A stretch of DNA of 64,000 bases from Christensenella massiliensis (GTDB lineage Bacteria; Bacillota; Clostridia; Christensenellales; Christensenellaceae), in contig LT700187.1 in NCBI GenBank assembly GCA_900155415.1, positions 744,001 to 808,000 of the forward strand, written 5' to 3'. The number at the start of each line of letters is the position of its first letter. Position 1 is the first letter of the stretch. This document shows, in pieces, positions 50,456-59,119 of the stretch. The position numbers and the translations under genes were made by a program. A model generated the notes under the pieces. That model was not told where the DNA came from and searched no databases. It saw only the letters and a list, made by a program, of their open reading frames with translations.

Positions 50456-52333
50456 ATGGAAGAAAAAACAAGAGAGCAGATAGACAAGCGTTATAAATGG
50501 ACATTGGAAGACATCTACGCTACAGACGAGGCATGGGAGCAGGATTATAAACGGCTGGAAAAGCTGATGGAGGATATCCCCTCCCTCCAGAAAACGCTGA
50601 CTAAGGATGAAAAAAGCCTTGCCGCCGCGCTCGCGGCCATCGAGAAAATGGAGCATATCGCGGGCGACCTGTTTGTGTACGCGCGCATGCGGCGGGACGA
50701 GGACAACGCGAACGCCGCTTATCAGGCGCGGGCCGCGCGCGCGATGGACCTGAATGTACGCCTCGGAAGCGCGCTTTCGTTCGTGAGTCCTGCGCTGCTC
50801 GCGCTTAAGCCGGGTGTGCTGGAGGGCTATATCGGCGCGGCTGTTCCCCACTGCAAGAAAGGGCGCGACCCCAAGACGTGCAAAAAGGGCGGCCATTGCT
50901 CGAAATGCAGCAACCATACGCACGGCAATAGGCAGCTTGCGCCGTATGATTTCATGCTGAAAGAGCTCGTACGCAGCAAAAAGCATGTGCTGTCCAAAAA
51001 GGAAGAAAGGCTGCTGTCCATGGCTGCGGATATTTCCGGCGCGCCGAAAGACATCTTCACCATGATCGACAATGCGGATCTGAAATTCGGTTCCGTAAAG
51101 GACGCGGACGGAAAGGACGTGCAGCTTTCCCACGGGAAGTATATCGTGATGATGCAAAGCCCGGACCGTGCGGTGCGCAAAAACACCTACGAAACGTATT
51201 ACCAGTCCTATAAGGATATGATCAACACCATCAGCGCCGCCTATGCCGCGAGCGTCAAAAAGGACGTGTTCTACGCGCGGGCGCGCAAATTCGGGAGCGC
51301 CCTCGAAAAATCGCTTTTTTCGGATAACGTGCCCGTTTCGCTGTATGATAACCTCATCGAAACGATCCACAAAAACCTGCCCACGATGTACCGCTATGTG
51401 GACGTGCGCAAAAAGGCATTGGGGCTTTCCGACCTCGCCATGTATGACATCTATACTCCCCTTGCCAAGGAAACGCACGGGGAATACTCCTATGAGCAGT
51501 CCATGGAACTCGTGAAGAAAGGCCTTGCCGTTCTGGGCGGGGAATACGGCGCGCTTTTGCAGGAGGCGCAGGACGGCGGCTGGATCGACGTATACGAGAC
51601 GCCGGGCAAGACGAGCGGCGCTTACTCGTGGGGCGTGTTCGGCGTACATCCCTATGTGCTTCTGAACCACCGTGGCGACCTCGACAGCGTGTTCACCATC
51701 GCGCACGAGCTCGGCCACGCGATGCACACCTATTATTCCAACCAAAACCAGCCCGAGGCAAAGGCAGGCTATGAAATTTTCGTGGCGGAGGTCGCGAGCA
51801 CGGTCAACGAGGTCCTGCTCACGCATTACCTGCTGGAAACAGAGCAGGATGCGGACGCACGGCGGTATATCCTCAACCACTATCTCGACCAGTTCCGCAC
51901 CACGGTCGTCCGCCAGACCATGTTCGCGGAATTTGAAAAAATGACGCATGCGGCCGCGGAGGCAGGTGAAGCCCTCACACATGAGAGCATGTGCAAAATG
52001 TACGGCGACCTCAACGCGCTCTATTACGGGCCGCAGATCGCGCGGGACGATACCATTTCCTATGAATGGGCGCGTATCCCGCATTTCTACAATGCTTTTT
52101 ACGTTTATAAATACGCGACGGGCTTCTCTTGCGCGGTCAAGATCGCCTCGGATATCCTCTCCGGCAAAAAGGACGCAGTGCGCGATTATATCCGCTTCCT
52201 CTCGTCCGGCGGGAGCGACTATCCGCTCGAGCTTCTGAAGCTCGCCCATGTGGACCTTGCGGGCGGCGAGCCCGTGGAGGTATGCATGCAGGAATTCGCG
52301 AAAGCGCTCGGAGAATTCGAGGAAATGCTTTAA
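50456..52333 (+). CDS. pepF: Oligoendopeptidase F with Cys/His-rich insert
   Basis: The 625-residue M3 metallopeptidase has the zinc motif AHELGHAMH near residue 417 and the flanking DLDSVFTIAHELGH and FVAEVASTVNE (third ligand Glu). It hydrolyses peptides of about 7-17 residues in the cytoplasm. Length and overall pattern fit PepF, except that residues 132-156 read HCKKGRDPKTC...GGHCSKCSNHTH, with four Cys (133, 142, 148, 151) and several His. I do not recall this in other PepF proteins. It looks like a zinc-knuckle insert in the N-terminal helical domain. The ATG follows AAAAGGAGCGAGCATT. Confidence 0.92.
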   Translation: MEEKTREQIDKRYKWTLEDIYATDEAWEQDYKRLEKLMEDIPSLQKTLTKDEKSLAAALAAIEKMEHIAGDLFVYARMRRDEDNANAAYQARAARAMDLNVRLGSALSFVSPALLALKPGVLEGYIGAAVPHCKKGRDPKTCKKGGHCSKCSNHTHGNRQLAPYDFMLKELVRSKKHVLSKKEERLLSMAADISGAPKDIFTMIDNADLKFGSVKDADGKDVQLSHGKYIVMMQSPDRAVRKNTYETYYQSYKDMINTISAAYAASVKKDVFYARARKFGSALEKSLFSDNVPVSLYDNLIETIHKNLPTMYRYVDVRKKALGLSDLAMYDIYTPLAKETHGEYSYEQSMELVKKGLAVLGGEYGALLQEAQDGGWIDVYETPGKTSGAYSWGVFGVHPYVLLNHRGDLDSVFTIAHELGHAMHTYYSNQNQPEAKAGYEIFVAEVASTVNEVLLTHYLLETEQDADARRYILNHYLDQFRTTVVRQTMFAEFEKMTHAAAEAGEALTHESMCKMYGDLNALYYGPQIARDDTISYEWARIPHFYNAFYVYKYATGFSCAVKIASDILSGKKDAVRDYIRFLSSGGSDYPLELLKLAHVDLAGGEPVEVCMQEFAKALGEFEEML

Positions 52334-52426
52334 GGCGGGTTCGGGCCGATGCGCAGGAGATGAAAAACAGACGGCGCCCCGTGAAAACGGGTGCGCCTTT
52401 TATCGCTCACAGACCGGAGGATGACA

Positions 52427-53065
52427 TTGGAACAAACAAAGCTTTTATTCAGGCCCCTTGAAGAAAAAGACCACCCGCAGGCCGCCGCCCTCGCGGCGGG
52501 CGTCTGGCGGTTTGACCAGCTGATCGCGGACCCGCAGGCCGCCGCCCTCGCGCGCGAGGCCTTTTTCCGCTATTACCTCTCCCGCCAGAACTATACGGAG
52601 GCCGCCCTGCGCGGCGGGGAGCTCCTCGGTATTTTGTTCGGGCACTGCGCCGCCCTGCCTCTGCCGCCGGAGCACAGCGCGCAGGAAAAGGCGGCGGAGA
52701 ATGCGGCGGAGCGCCTGCTTTCTATGCCGGAGGGCCGCAGATTCCGCACGGCGATGGAGCGTAACAGCGCATGCGAAAAGCGCTTGCTCGCCTCCTTTGA
52801 GGGAGAATTCGACGCAGAACTGGTGCTGTTCGTGACCGCCCCGGCCGCACGCGGCCTCGGCATCGGCAAGGAGCTGCTCGCGCGGTTCAATCAGTTTCTT
52901 GTGCAAAACGGCGCGCGCCGTCCGTTCCTCCTGACAGACACGCTCTGCAACTATGGCTTCTACGACCATCTCGGCTTTCGCCGCCTCGCGGAAACCGAGG
53001 GGCTGCTCGGCATCGAGCCGGACGGAAAGCCTATGCACTTTTTCCTGTACGGCTATGAGCTGTAG
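52427..53065 (+). CDS. GNAT family acetyltransferase
   Basis: The start is TTG 52427, 6 bp after GGAGG. The ATG at 52421 lies directly on that site. The 212-residue protein has a long N-terminal half and the acetyl-CoA loop in VTAPAARGLGIGKELLARF (R-G-L-G-I-G-K), then FLLTDTLCNYGFYDHLGFRRL (key NYGFYDHLGF), typical of GNAT enzymes. Its acceptor is unknown. It lies 93 bp after pepF without a clear terminator between, so cotranscription is possible. A promoter for the next gene lies just downstream. Confidence 0.85.
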   Translation: MEQTKLLFRPLEEKDHPQAAALAAGVWRFDQLIADPQAAALAREAFFRYYLSRQNYTEAALRGGELLGILFGHCAALPLPPEHSAQEKAAENAAERLLSMPEGRRFRTAMERNSACEKRLLASFEGEFDAELVLFVTAPAARGLGIGKELLARFNQFLVQNGARRPFLLTDTLCNYGFYDHLGFRRLAETEGLLGIEPDGKPMHFFLYGYEL

Positions 53066-53081
53066 CGGAACGCATCGCGCA

Positions 53082-53110
53082 TTGCAAACCGAAATGCCGT
53101 ATGTTACAAT
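53082..53110 (+). promoter_or_regulatory. Promoter of the sugar isomerase gene
   Basis: TTGCAA (53082-53087), a 17-bp spacer and TACAAT (53105-53110) give a leader of about 36 nt. Confidence 0.65.
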
Positions 53111-53152
53111 AAAGAAAAGTATCAACAGTATCGATCAACGGAGGTCTTCGTT

Positions 53153-53959
53153 ATGAAACTTTGTTTTTCCACATTAGGCTGCCCTGAATGGAGCTTTTCG
53201 GATATCATCTCCACAGCATGCGACATGGGCTATGACGGCATTGAGATCCGCGGCGTTGGAAATGTGATCGACGGAACGCGCATCCCGCAGTTTTCCCCCG
53301 AAAACGCGGAAAAGACAAAGGCGCTCCTCGCGGGAAAAGGGCTCGCCGTCGCGTGCCTTACCTCCGCATGCTATATGAACGATTCCAATCATCCGGAGGA
53401 TATGCTGTACCTCGCTAAGGCGTATGTGGATACGGCGCACGATATGGGCATCAAAAATATCCGCGTGCTCGGCGACTTCGGTCCCGAGCAGAGCGGCGAG
53501 CTGAATATAGGCGAGATCGCCGCGCGCGTAAAAGAGGTGGCGCGGTATGCAAAGCCGCTCGGCGTAGACGTCCTCGTGGAGACCAACGGCTTTTTCGCCG
53601 ATTCGCACAACATGGAGGAGCTGATGAACAAGGCGGACGAGGAGAATCTCGGCGTTTTGTGGGATATCCACCATCCATACCGCTATTTCGGCGAGACGCC
53701 GGGGGATACGGTGGGCAGGCTCGGCGACCTCATTCGCCACGTACACATCAAGGATTCCGTCTATACGGACGGCAAGCTGAGATATACAATGGTCGGCTAT
53801 GGAGACCTGCCGGTGCGCGCGTGTGTGGAGGCGCTCCGGAGCGTCGGCTATGACGGCTTCTATTCTCTTGAGTGGCTCAAGCGGTGGGACCTTTCTCTTG
53901 AAGAGCCGGGCATCGCGTTCGCTGGCTATGCAGACTATATGCGTTCGCTGGTGAAGTAA
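53153..53959 (+). CDS. Sugar phosphate isomerase/epimerase
   Basis: The 268-residue TIM-barrel protein of the AP endonuclease 2 / IolE-IolI superfamily starts MKLCFSTLGCPEWSF, with metal-site elements VLVETNGFFADSHNM, GVLWDIHHPYRYFGE, and RHVHIKDSV and YSLEWLKRW further on. These enzymes isomerise or epimerise sugars, inositols or hydroxypyruvate using a divalent metal bound by Glu, Asp and His. No sugar operon surrounds it; it has its own promoter and terminator. The substrate is unknown. An SD GGAGGTCTTCGTT precedes the ATG. Confidence 0.88.
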   Translation: MKLCFSTLGCPEWSFSDIISTACDMGYDGIEIRGVGNVIDGTRIPQFSPENAEKTKALLAGKGLAVACLTSACYMNDSNHPEDMLYLAKAYVDTAHDMGIKNIRVLGDFGPEQSGELNIGEIAARVKEVARYAKPLGVDVLVETNGFFADSHNMEELMNKADEENLGVLWDIHHPYRYFGETPGDTVGRLGDLIRHVHIKDSVYTDGKLRYTMVGYGDLPVRACVEALRSVGYDGFYSLEWLKRWDLSLEEPGIAFAGYADYMRSLVK

Positions 53960-53965
53960 GCAAAT

Positions 53966-54000
53966 AAAGACCGAAGTAACATAAGTTACTTCGGTCTTTT
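53966..54000. terminator. Strong terminator after the isomerase gene
   Basis: A 15-bp perfect stem, AAAGACCGAAGTAAC with its complement, is closed by ATAA and followed by TTTT. Confidence 0.9.
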
Positions 54001-54071
54001 GATTGAACCATTCTTACGTTATTGCTCCGCACTGTTTCGCCGCAGCCAAAGCAAATTCTTCCCCGCTTCCC

Positions 54072-54800
54072 TTATAACGTTTTACAGTATTCCTCAAATT
54101 CTTTCATAAAGGAAATATAGGCGTTCTGATATTCTTCGCTTGCATGAAATTCCAGCCATGCGTTCATATCTTCCGATGTCTGTGTCTCTTCCCACTTATC
54201 ATATAGCTCTTTTTCTGTTCGGTTCATCTCTTTAAACTTCCCGAAATAGATTTTTTTGAAGTAATAGCTTTGCAAAGCCTCTTTTGCATACCAAACTTTT
54301 ATATAGGGTATCATAACCTCATCGACATATTCGTCAAAGGATAATCCGGCAGCTTTCGCGGCCGCTTCGATATTTTGTTTATACGCAAGATTTGCCTCTC
54401 CGTCCCTCCCCTCAAAGGCGTCAACGGTCTCTAAATTGGCCAGTAAAAGGTTTCGATAGCTTTCTTTCGTATACCGCTCTGGTTCATAACCATTTTTACA
54501 GGCAAGATCGTAAACCTTCAGCAGCGTATCATACTCTTGCATGAGTTCTTCTTCCGTATAATCTTCGATTGGCCTTTCGAACCTTGACATCTGATATTCG
54601 GTCACCAGCTTTTGCACGTTGCTTGAGCCAAGAGCCGCATATATATCCCTGCTATAAGTCTCCTCAATATCTTTTACCGCAACAAAATCTTCGTAGGACA
54701 ATTTAATATCCTTTTTCGCGCAGGAAGCCGCAAAAACAACAACGATACATAAGAGGAACGAAACGAGCCTTTTCCTATATTCCCCCGCATGCCGCCTCAC
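54072..54800 (-). CDS. Lipoprotein of unknown function
   Basis: I place the start at GTG 54800, where GTGA overlaps the stop of the upstream DUF6506 gene and AGAGG lies 8 bp upstream. The 242-residue protein has a basic N-terminus, a hydrophobic stretch (LVSFLLCIVVVFAASC) and a lipobox Cys followed by AKKD. The rest is acidic, Tyr/Glu-rich and helical, with coiled-coil-like stretches, e.g. EELMQEYDTLLKVYDLACKNGY (key DTLLKVYDLACK). No family is recognised. Codon usage is clearly more A+T-rich than its neighbours, suggesting foreign origin despite tight coupling. Confidence 0.7.
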   Translation of the reverse strand: MRRHAGEYRKRLVSFLLCIVVVFAASCAKKDIKLSYEDFVAVKDIEETYSRDIYAALGSSNVQKLVTEYQMSRFERPIEDYTEEELMQEYDTLLKVYDLACKNGYEPERYTKESYRNLLLANLETVDAFEGRDGEANLAYKQNIEAAAKAAGLSFDEYVDEVMIPYIKVWYAKEALQSYYFKKIYFGKFKEMNRTEKELYDKWEETQTSEDMNAWLEFHASEEYQNAYISFMKEFEEYCKTL

Positions 54801-55105
54801 CCGTTGAACCTCTGGAAAAACCGTTCGAACACTCCGTCCTGCTCGGGAAAATGCGTCACGAATCCGACGGCGACCTCTCCGCCCGTCAGCCCGATGATCT
54901 TCCGTGCCATTTCTTCCCCGAACGCGCCGCACAGCTCGATCGCACCCACGCCCGCGTCTTTCAGCGCGGCTGCCTTGGCATAGGCTTCCTCCGCATTTTT
55001 TACGGTGCAGATGTATGTGATCTGCTTCTCCGTCTCAAATTCCGCACAGTGGCGCGCAGGGTCATAGTGCTCTCCCATCAGTAAAAACGCAAACTTCTTT
55101 TTCAT
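54797..55105 (-). CDS. DUF6506 family protein
   Basis: The 102-residue protein starts at ATG 55105, whose ATGA overlaps the stop of the GyrI-like gene, behind AAAGGAAAAGGAT. It reads MKKKFAFLLMGEHYDPARH, then TYICTVKNAEEAYAKAAALKDAGVGAIELCGAFGE (key DAGVGAIELCGAFG) and VGFVTHFPEQD. The family name is from memory; it has a ferredoxin-like or TIM-related look but no catalytic motif I can assign. It is coupled at both ends, to a GyrI-like gene before and a lipoprotein gene after. Confidence 0.75.
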   Translation of the reverse strand: MKKKFAFLLMGEHYDPARHCAEFETEKQITYICTVKNAEEAYAKAAALKDAGVGAIELCGAFGEEMARKIIGLTGGEVAVGFVTHFPEQDGVFERFFQRFNG

Positions 55106-55740
55106 ATCCTTTTCCTTTCCACGGGCAGGCGCAGCACGGTCCTGAGGCGCTCCGGCGCAGTGCGCCGCGGGTCTCCCAAATAAATCTCGTGATGCTTTCT
55201 TTCGCTTCCCGTCATATCCTCCAAACCGTTTTCTTCCATGAACCGGCGCAGCAGGCCGAGCGTCTCCCCTTCCTTCGCATAGGGGCCTATGTGCATCGCC
55301 TGCACGCACAGCCCTTCCCGGAACGTCTCGAGGCGCACCCTTGAGACGTCTGCGTCCGGCTTTTTGCGGCGGCATTCCTCCGCCGCCCACTCGAACACCT
55401 CCTGCGTTACAAACTCCGGCTGGCGGATCATAGAGGTCCACAGCCACTTTTTCCGGTCTCCCCGCTCAAACCAGCCCGGCTCGCCGTGCCACAGCCCCTC
55501 GAGCGGCGGCACCACATATTCAAAATAACCCTCCGGCTGCCTGCCGCTCATCCTGCTCATCTTGATGGTAAACGTGAGCGCGTACAGCGCATGGAGCGCG
55601 CTTTGGTATTCCTCCCCGCCGGGCGCGCCTTTTCCGTCCGCCATGATAAAGCATATCGGCGGCACGTCGATCAGCGCAGGCTTTGTCTTGGGCAGGTATA
55701 GATCCTTATATTCCTTTTTATAATCGAATTTTTCCGGCAT
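55102..55740 (-). CDS. GyrI-like small-molecule-binding protein
   Basis: The ATG at 55740 follows GGAGGTTTTT and gives MPEKFDYKKEYKDLYLP, the usual start of this family. The 212-residue product has the GyrI-like (SOUL/BtrG-type) fold: PPICFIMADGKGAPGGEEYQ, then LEGLWHGEPGWFERGDRKKW (key GLWHGEPGW), and AMHIGPYAKEGETLGLL near residue 155. Stand-alone members bind hydrophobic or cationic compounds, and some hydrolyse them. It is first in a three-gene coupled unit. The frame stays open upstream of the ATG for another 279 bp; see the separate entry. Confidence 0.87.
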   Translation of the reverse strand: MPEKFDYKKEYKDLYLPKTKPALIDVPPICFIMADGKGAPGGEEYQSALHALYALTFTIKMSRMSGRQPEGYFEYVVPPLEGLWHGEPGWFERGDRKKWLWTSMIRQPEFVTQEVFEWAAEECRRKKPDADVSRVRLETFREGLCVQAMHIGPYAKEGETLGLLRRFMEENGLEDMTGSERKHHEIYLGDPRRTAPERLRTVLRLPVERKRI

Positions 55741-56019
55741 AAAAACCTCCGTGTTATCAGCCAAGGGAAGTCCTGATAACGGCTCCGGGCGCAACGAGTC
55801 CAACGCGAGTATGGGCACAGTAAGCGGGAGCTTCTCCACATACGCCCGCTTCGGCCTTTTCGGGTCATACAGTACATCAAGAAAAGAACCCAGCGGACAC
55901 CGCTTTTCTGCAAGCTCCCGCAAATTGAGGATCGCGCCTGTACGGATATGCGCCGCATCGTTTCCATCAATAAAAAGCCCGCTGCTGTGCTGCCCGAAGC
56001 CGGACGGCGCGCTGCGTTT
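55741..56019 (-). pseudogene. Orphan open frame upstream of the GyrI-like gene
   Basis: The GyrI-like frame continues upstream to a stop at 56020-56022 without an ATG or GTG start; only TTG codons such as 55923 are available. The translation (for example RELAEKRCPLGSFLDVLYD and KRAYVEKLPLTVPILALDS) looks protein-like rather than random. It may be the 3' part of a decayed gene whose end runs into the GyrI-like start, or chance. No family is recognised. Confidence 0.3.
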
Positions 56020-56305
56020 TCACAACGGCTCTGAAGCGTCTTTGGGCCCAAAGCCTCCCGTCCGCTTCATATTCCACGGCCGGCGAGGGTGTATCGTTCA
56101 AAAAAGAATACCGCGCTGCCCTCCCCTGCGTTTCCGCAATACACACGCGCCGCTTCCTTTTTCCAGCGCAGGCCCGGCCAATACACAGCGGGCATCGGCA
56201 GCGATGCCGTTTCCCTTTTTTCTATTGTAACCGAAAAGCGTTGAAAATGCACGGCCGTCCGCCGCGTTTTCTTCAAAATAATCCTTTGGATTTTCGCTTC
56301 CTTTG
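56020..56305. other. Intergenic region upstream of the flavoprotein gene
   Basis: No supported gene. Short frames on both strands have no ribosome-binding site. It may hold the decayed 5' end of the orphan frame at 55741-56019. Confidence 0.4.
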
Positions 56306-56334
56306 TTGCACCTTTCGTCCGTTTGCTGTAAGAT
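56306..56334 (+). promoter_or_regulatory. Promoter of the flavodiiron protein gene
   Basis: TTGCAC (56306-56311), a 17-bp spacer and TAAGAT (56329-56334) are followed by a leader of about 100 nt. Confidence 0.55.
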
Positions 56335-56442
56335 AAAAAGTGTATTTGTGACGAAATAGACAAAGGCGGGAAAAGACGCGGCCGAACGCGCACGGCATTT
56401 CTCTTCCCGTTAAAAATAAAAACAAATGAACGGAGGACCGCT

Positions 56443-58290
56443 ATGTATTGCACAAAGAAGATATCAGACGACCTTACATGGGTGGGCGCGGACGACCGCA
56501 GGCTCGCTATGTTCGAGGGTGTTTATTCCGTACCGGACGGCGTTTCCTATAACTCCTATCTGCTGACGGACGAAAAGACCGTCCTGTTCGATACGGTCGA
56601 TAAGGCCGTGGCGAAAACGTTCTTTGAGAACGTGGAGCACGCCCTCGGCGGAAGGAAGCTCGATTACCTCGTCGTACAGCACATGGAGCCCGATCATTCC
56701 GCTACCATAGAGGGGCTTTTGCTGCGCCATCCGGAAACGACGGTCGTCTGCAACGATAAGATCAAAAAGATGATCGGCCAGTTCTTCAGCGCGGAGCTGG
56801 AAAGCAAGGTGCAGACCGTAAAGGAGGGCGATACCCTTGAAACGGGCCGTCACACGCTGACGTTCGTCATGGCACCGATGGTCCACTGGCCGGAGGTCAT
56901 GGTCACCTACGATACGGCCGATAAAATTTTATTCTCGGCCGACGCATTCGGCACGTTCGGCGCATTAAACGGCGCGATCTTTGCGGACGAGGTGGATTTT
57001 GAGCGTGATTTTCTGGATGAGGCGCGCCGCTATTATACCAACATCGTGGGCAAATACGGCACGCAGGTGCAGGCGCTCCTAAAAAAGGCGTCCGCGATCG
57101 ACATCGAAATGATCTGCCCGCTCCACGGCTTCGTATGGCGCTCGAATCTCGGTGATTATATCGGCAAATACGCAAAGTGGAGCGCATATCAGCCGGAGGA
57201 AACGGGCGTGATGATCGCCTATGCATCCGTTTACGGGAATACGGAAAACACCGCGAATATCCTCGCGTGCCGCCTGCGCGACCGGGGCATCAAAACGGTG
57301 ATGTACGACGTATCGGTCACCCCCGCGTCGGAGATCGTCGCCGCCTCCTTTAAATGGAGCCACCTTGTGTTCGCCTCCACCACCTATAATGCAGGCATCT
57401 TCGTCACAATGGACGAGCTTCTGCGCGACCTCGCTTCCCACAACCTGCAAAACAGAACGGTCGCGTTCATCCAGAACGGCTCATGGGCGCCGACCAGCGG
57501 AAAACTGATGAAAGAGATCATCGGGCCGCTGAAGGGTATGACCGTGCTCGAGGAAACGGTGAACATCACGTCCTCCCTCAAGGAAGACCAGCTCGCCGAC
57601 ATAGACCGCCTCGTGGACGCGATCGCCGCAACGGTGCCGCGTTTTGAAGCGGAGGACGATCCGAAAGTCCCTGCGATCGATCCAAATGCCCTCTTTAAGC
57701 TGAGCTACGGCCTGTATGTCGTGACCGCGCAGGACGAAAACGGACGGGACAACGGCTGCATCACCAATGCGGTCATGCAGGTGACCGATTCCCCGAACCG
57801 CATCGCCATCGGCGTCAACAAGGCCAACTGCACGCACGACATGATCGCAAAGAGCGGAAAATTCAGCGTGTCCGTCCTGACGGAGGACGCGCCGTTCAAG
57901 CTGTTCCAGCACTTTGGCTTCAGGAGCGGCCGCGACGTGGATAAATTTCAGGAATTTAAGCATGCGGACCGCTGCGCGAACGGGCTTTACTATCTTTCCA
58001 AATATTCCAACGCGCTCATCTCCGGTACCGTGATCGTCTCGGAGGACTGCGGCACGCACACGCTGTTCATCGCAGATGTGACGGAGGCCTGCATCCTTTC
58101 GGACGCTCCGTCGGTGACGTATGAATATTATTTCGAGCATATCAAGCCAAAGCCGCCTGTTTCGGCAGGTCCGCAAAAGGGCTTTGTCTGCAAGGTGTGC
58201 GGCTATGTCTATGAGGGCGACGTTCTTCCCGCGGATTTCATCTGCCCGCTGTGCAAGCACGGCGCGGACGCCTTTGAGCCGCTGAAATAA
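56443..58290 (+). CDS. Four-domain A-type flavoprotein (flavodiiron, flavin reductase, rubredoxin)
   Basis: The 615-residue cytoplasmic protein has a metallo-beta-lactamase-like di-iron domain (residues 1-245; HMEPDHS at 79-85, further ligands near VHWPE and PLHGFVW). A flavodoxin domain follows (about 255-395; YASVYGNTENTANILA), then a flavin reductase-like domain (about 405-560; LSYGLYVVTAQDENGRDNGCITNA, key YGLYVVTAQ), and a C-terminal rubredoxin (CKVCGYVYEG ... CPLCKHGADAFE). Flavodiiron proteins reduce O2 to water or NO to N2O. Fusing electron donors lets this one take electrons from NAD(P)H without partners. The site CGGAGGACCGCT precedes the ATG. Confidence 0.93.
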   Translation: MYCTKKISDDLTWVGADDRRLAMFEGVYSVPDGVSYNSYLLTDEKTVLFDTVDKAVAKTFFENVEHALGGRKLDYLVVQHMEPDHSATIEGLLLRHPETTVVCNDKIKKMIGQFFSAELESKVQTVKEGDTLETGRHTLTFVMAPMVHWPEVMVTYDTADKILFSADAFGTFGALNGAIFADEVDFERDFLDEARRYYTNIVGKYGTQVQALLKKASAIDIEMICPLHGFVWRSNLGDYIGKYAKWSAYQPEETGVMIAYASVYGNTENTANILACRLRDRGIKTVMYDVSVTPASEIVAASFKWSHLVFASTTYNAGIFVTMDELLRDLASHNLQNRTVAFIQNGSWAPTSGKLMKEIIGPLKGMTVLEETVNITSSLKEDQLADIDRLVDAIAATVPRFEAEDDPKVPAIDPNALFKLSYGLYVVTAQDENGRDNGCITNAVMQVTDSPNRIAIGVNKANCTHDMIAKSGKFSVSVLTEDAPFKLFQHFGFRSGRDVDKFQEFKHADRCANGLYYLSKYSNALISGTVIVSEDCGTHTLFIADVTEACILSDAPSVTYEYYFEHIKPKPPVSAGPQKGFVCKVCGYVYEGDVLPADFICPLCKHGADAFEPLK

Positions 58291-58322
58291 ATGGGTACGG
58301 CAAAGAAGGGAGTTCTGTTGTG

Positions 58323-58934
58323 ATGAAAAAGGCTGCCATTTTGGCTGCTGCCGTTCTCCTGTGCGCGGCGCTGTTTTGCGGATGTTCTTTCTTTTCCAGC
58401 GCAGTCACGGATTTTATAGATTCGCGGACTCCCGTGCAGGTTCCTGCCGCCGCAGACACTTCCGGCAGCGCGGCGGCCCGGTATACAGGCAGCGTAGTAT
58501 CGCTCGTCCTTCCGGACGGCGTAACGGTCGATGAGCAGAAAAGCAACCATGAGGACGGAATAGATTTTATTTACATGGATACGCCGTTCGACGGCACATA
58601 CATTACTTTAACGGCTTCCGCCGCGCCCTATGAGGGGATGACGTGGGAGGAAGGAAAGACGATGTATGAAAATTTCCTGACCTCTATCGACGCGGAAATT
58701 TTAGCGCGGGATGAAGTGGAAAGCGCAGACTATCCGAATGAATTATTGTACGTCTTGCAGACAGCCGAAGCCACTGCGTCCGCAGGTGAGGATCTGGAAG
58801 TGGAAACACTGCATATCGTGTTTCTCGCGGAAGATAATTTGTGCGCGCTGGTCGGCATGAGCGCCGACTATGACGCGTTCGAGAGTATTATGGATATGTG
58901 TTTTGACCTGTTCGATTCCTTTGCGCTGAAATAA
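58323..58934 (+). CDS. Lipoprotein of unknown function
   Basis: The ATG at 58323 (or the GTG directly before it at 58320) follows GGGAGTTCTGTT. The 203-residue protein has a lipobox CGC after a hydrophobic stretch (AAILAAAVLLCAALFCGC), a Ser/Ala-rich linker, and a globular part of about 150 residues with PYEGMTWEEGKTMYENFL and ETLHIVFLAEDNLCALVGM. It resembles small acidic lipoproteins common in clostridia; no family is recognised. It follows the flavodiiron gene by 32 bp and may be cotranscribed with it. Confidence 0.75.
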   Translation: MKKAAILAAAVLLCAALFCGCSFFSSAVTDFIDSRTPVQVPAAADTSGSAAARYTGSVVSLVLPDGVTVDEQKSNHEDGIDFIYMDTPFDGTYITLTASAAPYEGMTWEEGKTMYENFLTSIDAEILARDEVESADYPNELLYVLQTAEATASAGEDLEVETLHIVFLAEDNLCALVGMSADYDAFESIMDMCFDLFDSFALK

Positions 58935-59024
58935 TATCAGAAAGATATACAGGATATCAGAAAGCGGGCGGCCGATACCGTCCGTTTTTTGCGTCCGCAG
59001 ACTGTTTCGGAGCATACGGGCAGC

Positions 59025-59050
59025 GGGAATATTATGATAATCATGATCGA
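59025..59050. promoter_or_regulatory. AT-rich dyad upstream of ogt
   Basis: ATTATGATAATCATGATC near 59032-59049 contains overlapping Fur-like half-sites (GATAATC, ATCATGAT). It lies about 70 bp upstream of the methyltransferase gene. Role uncertain. Confidence 0.3.
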
Positions 59051-59119
59051 GCCATAGTATTCGCCCATTTTTCGTGATAAAATCATACTGTCTGGAAAAA
59101 AGCAGAAAAGAGGAAACCT

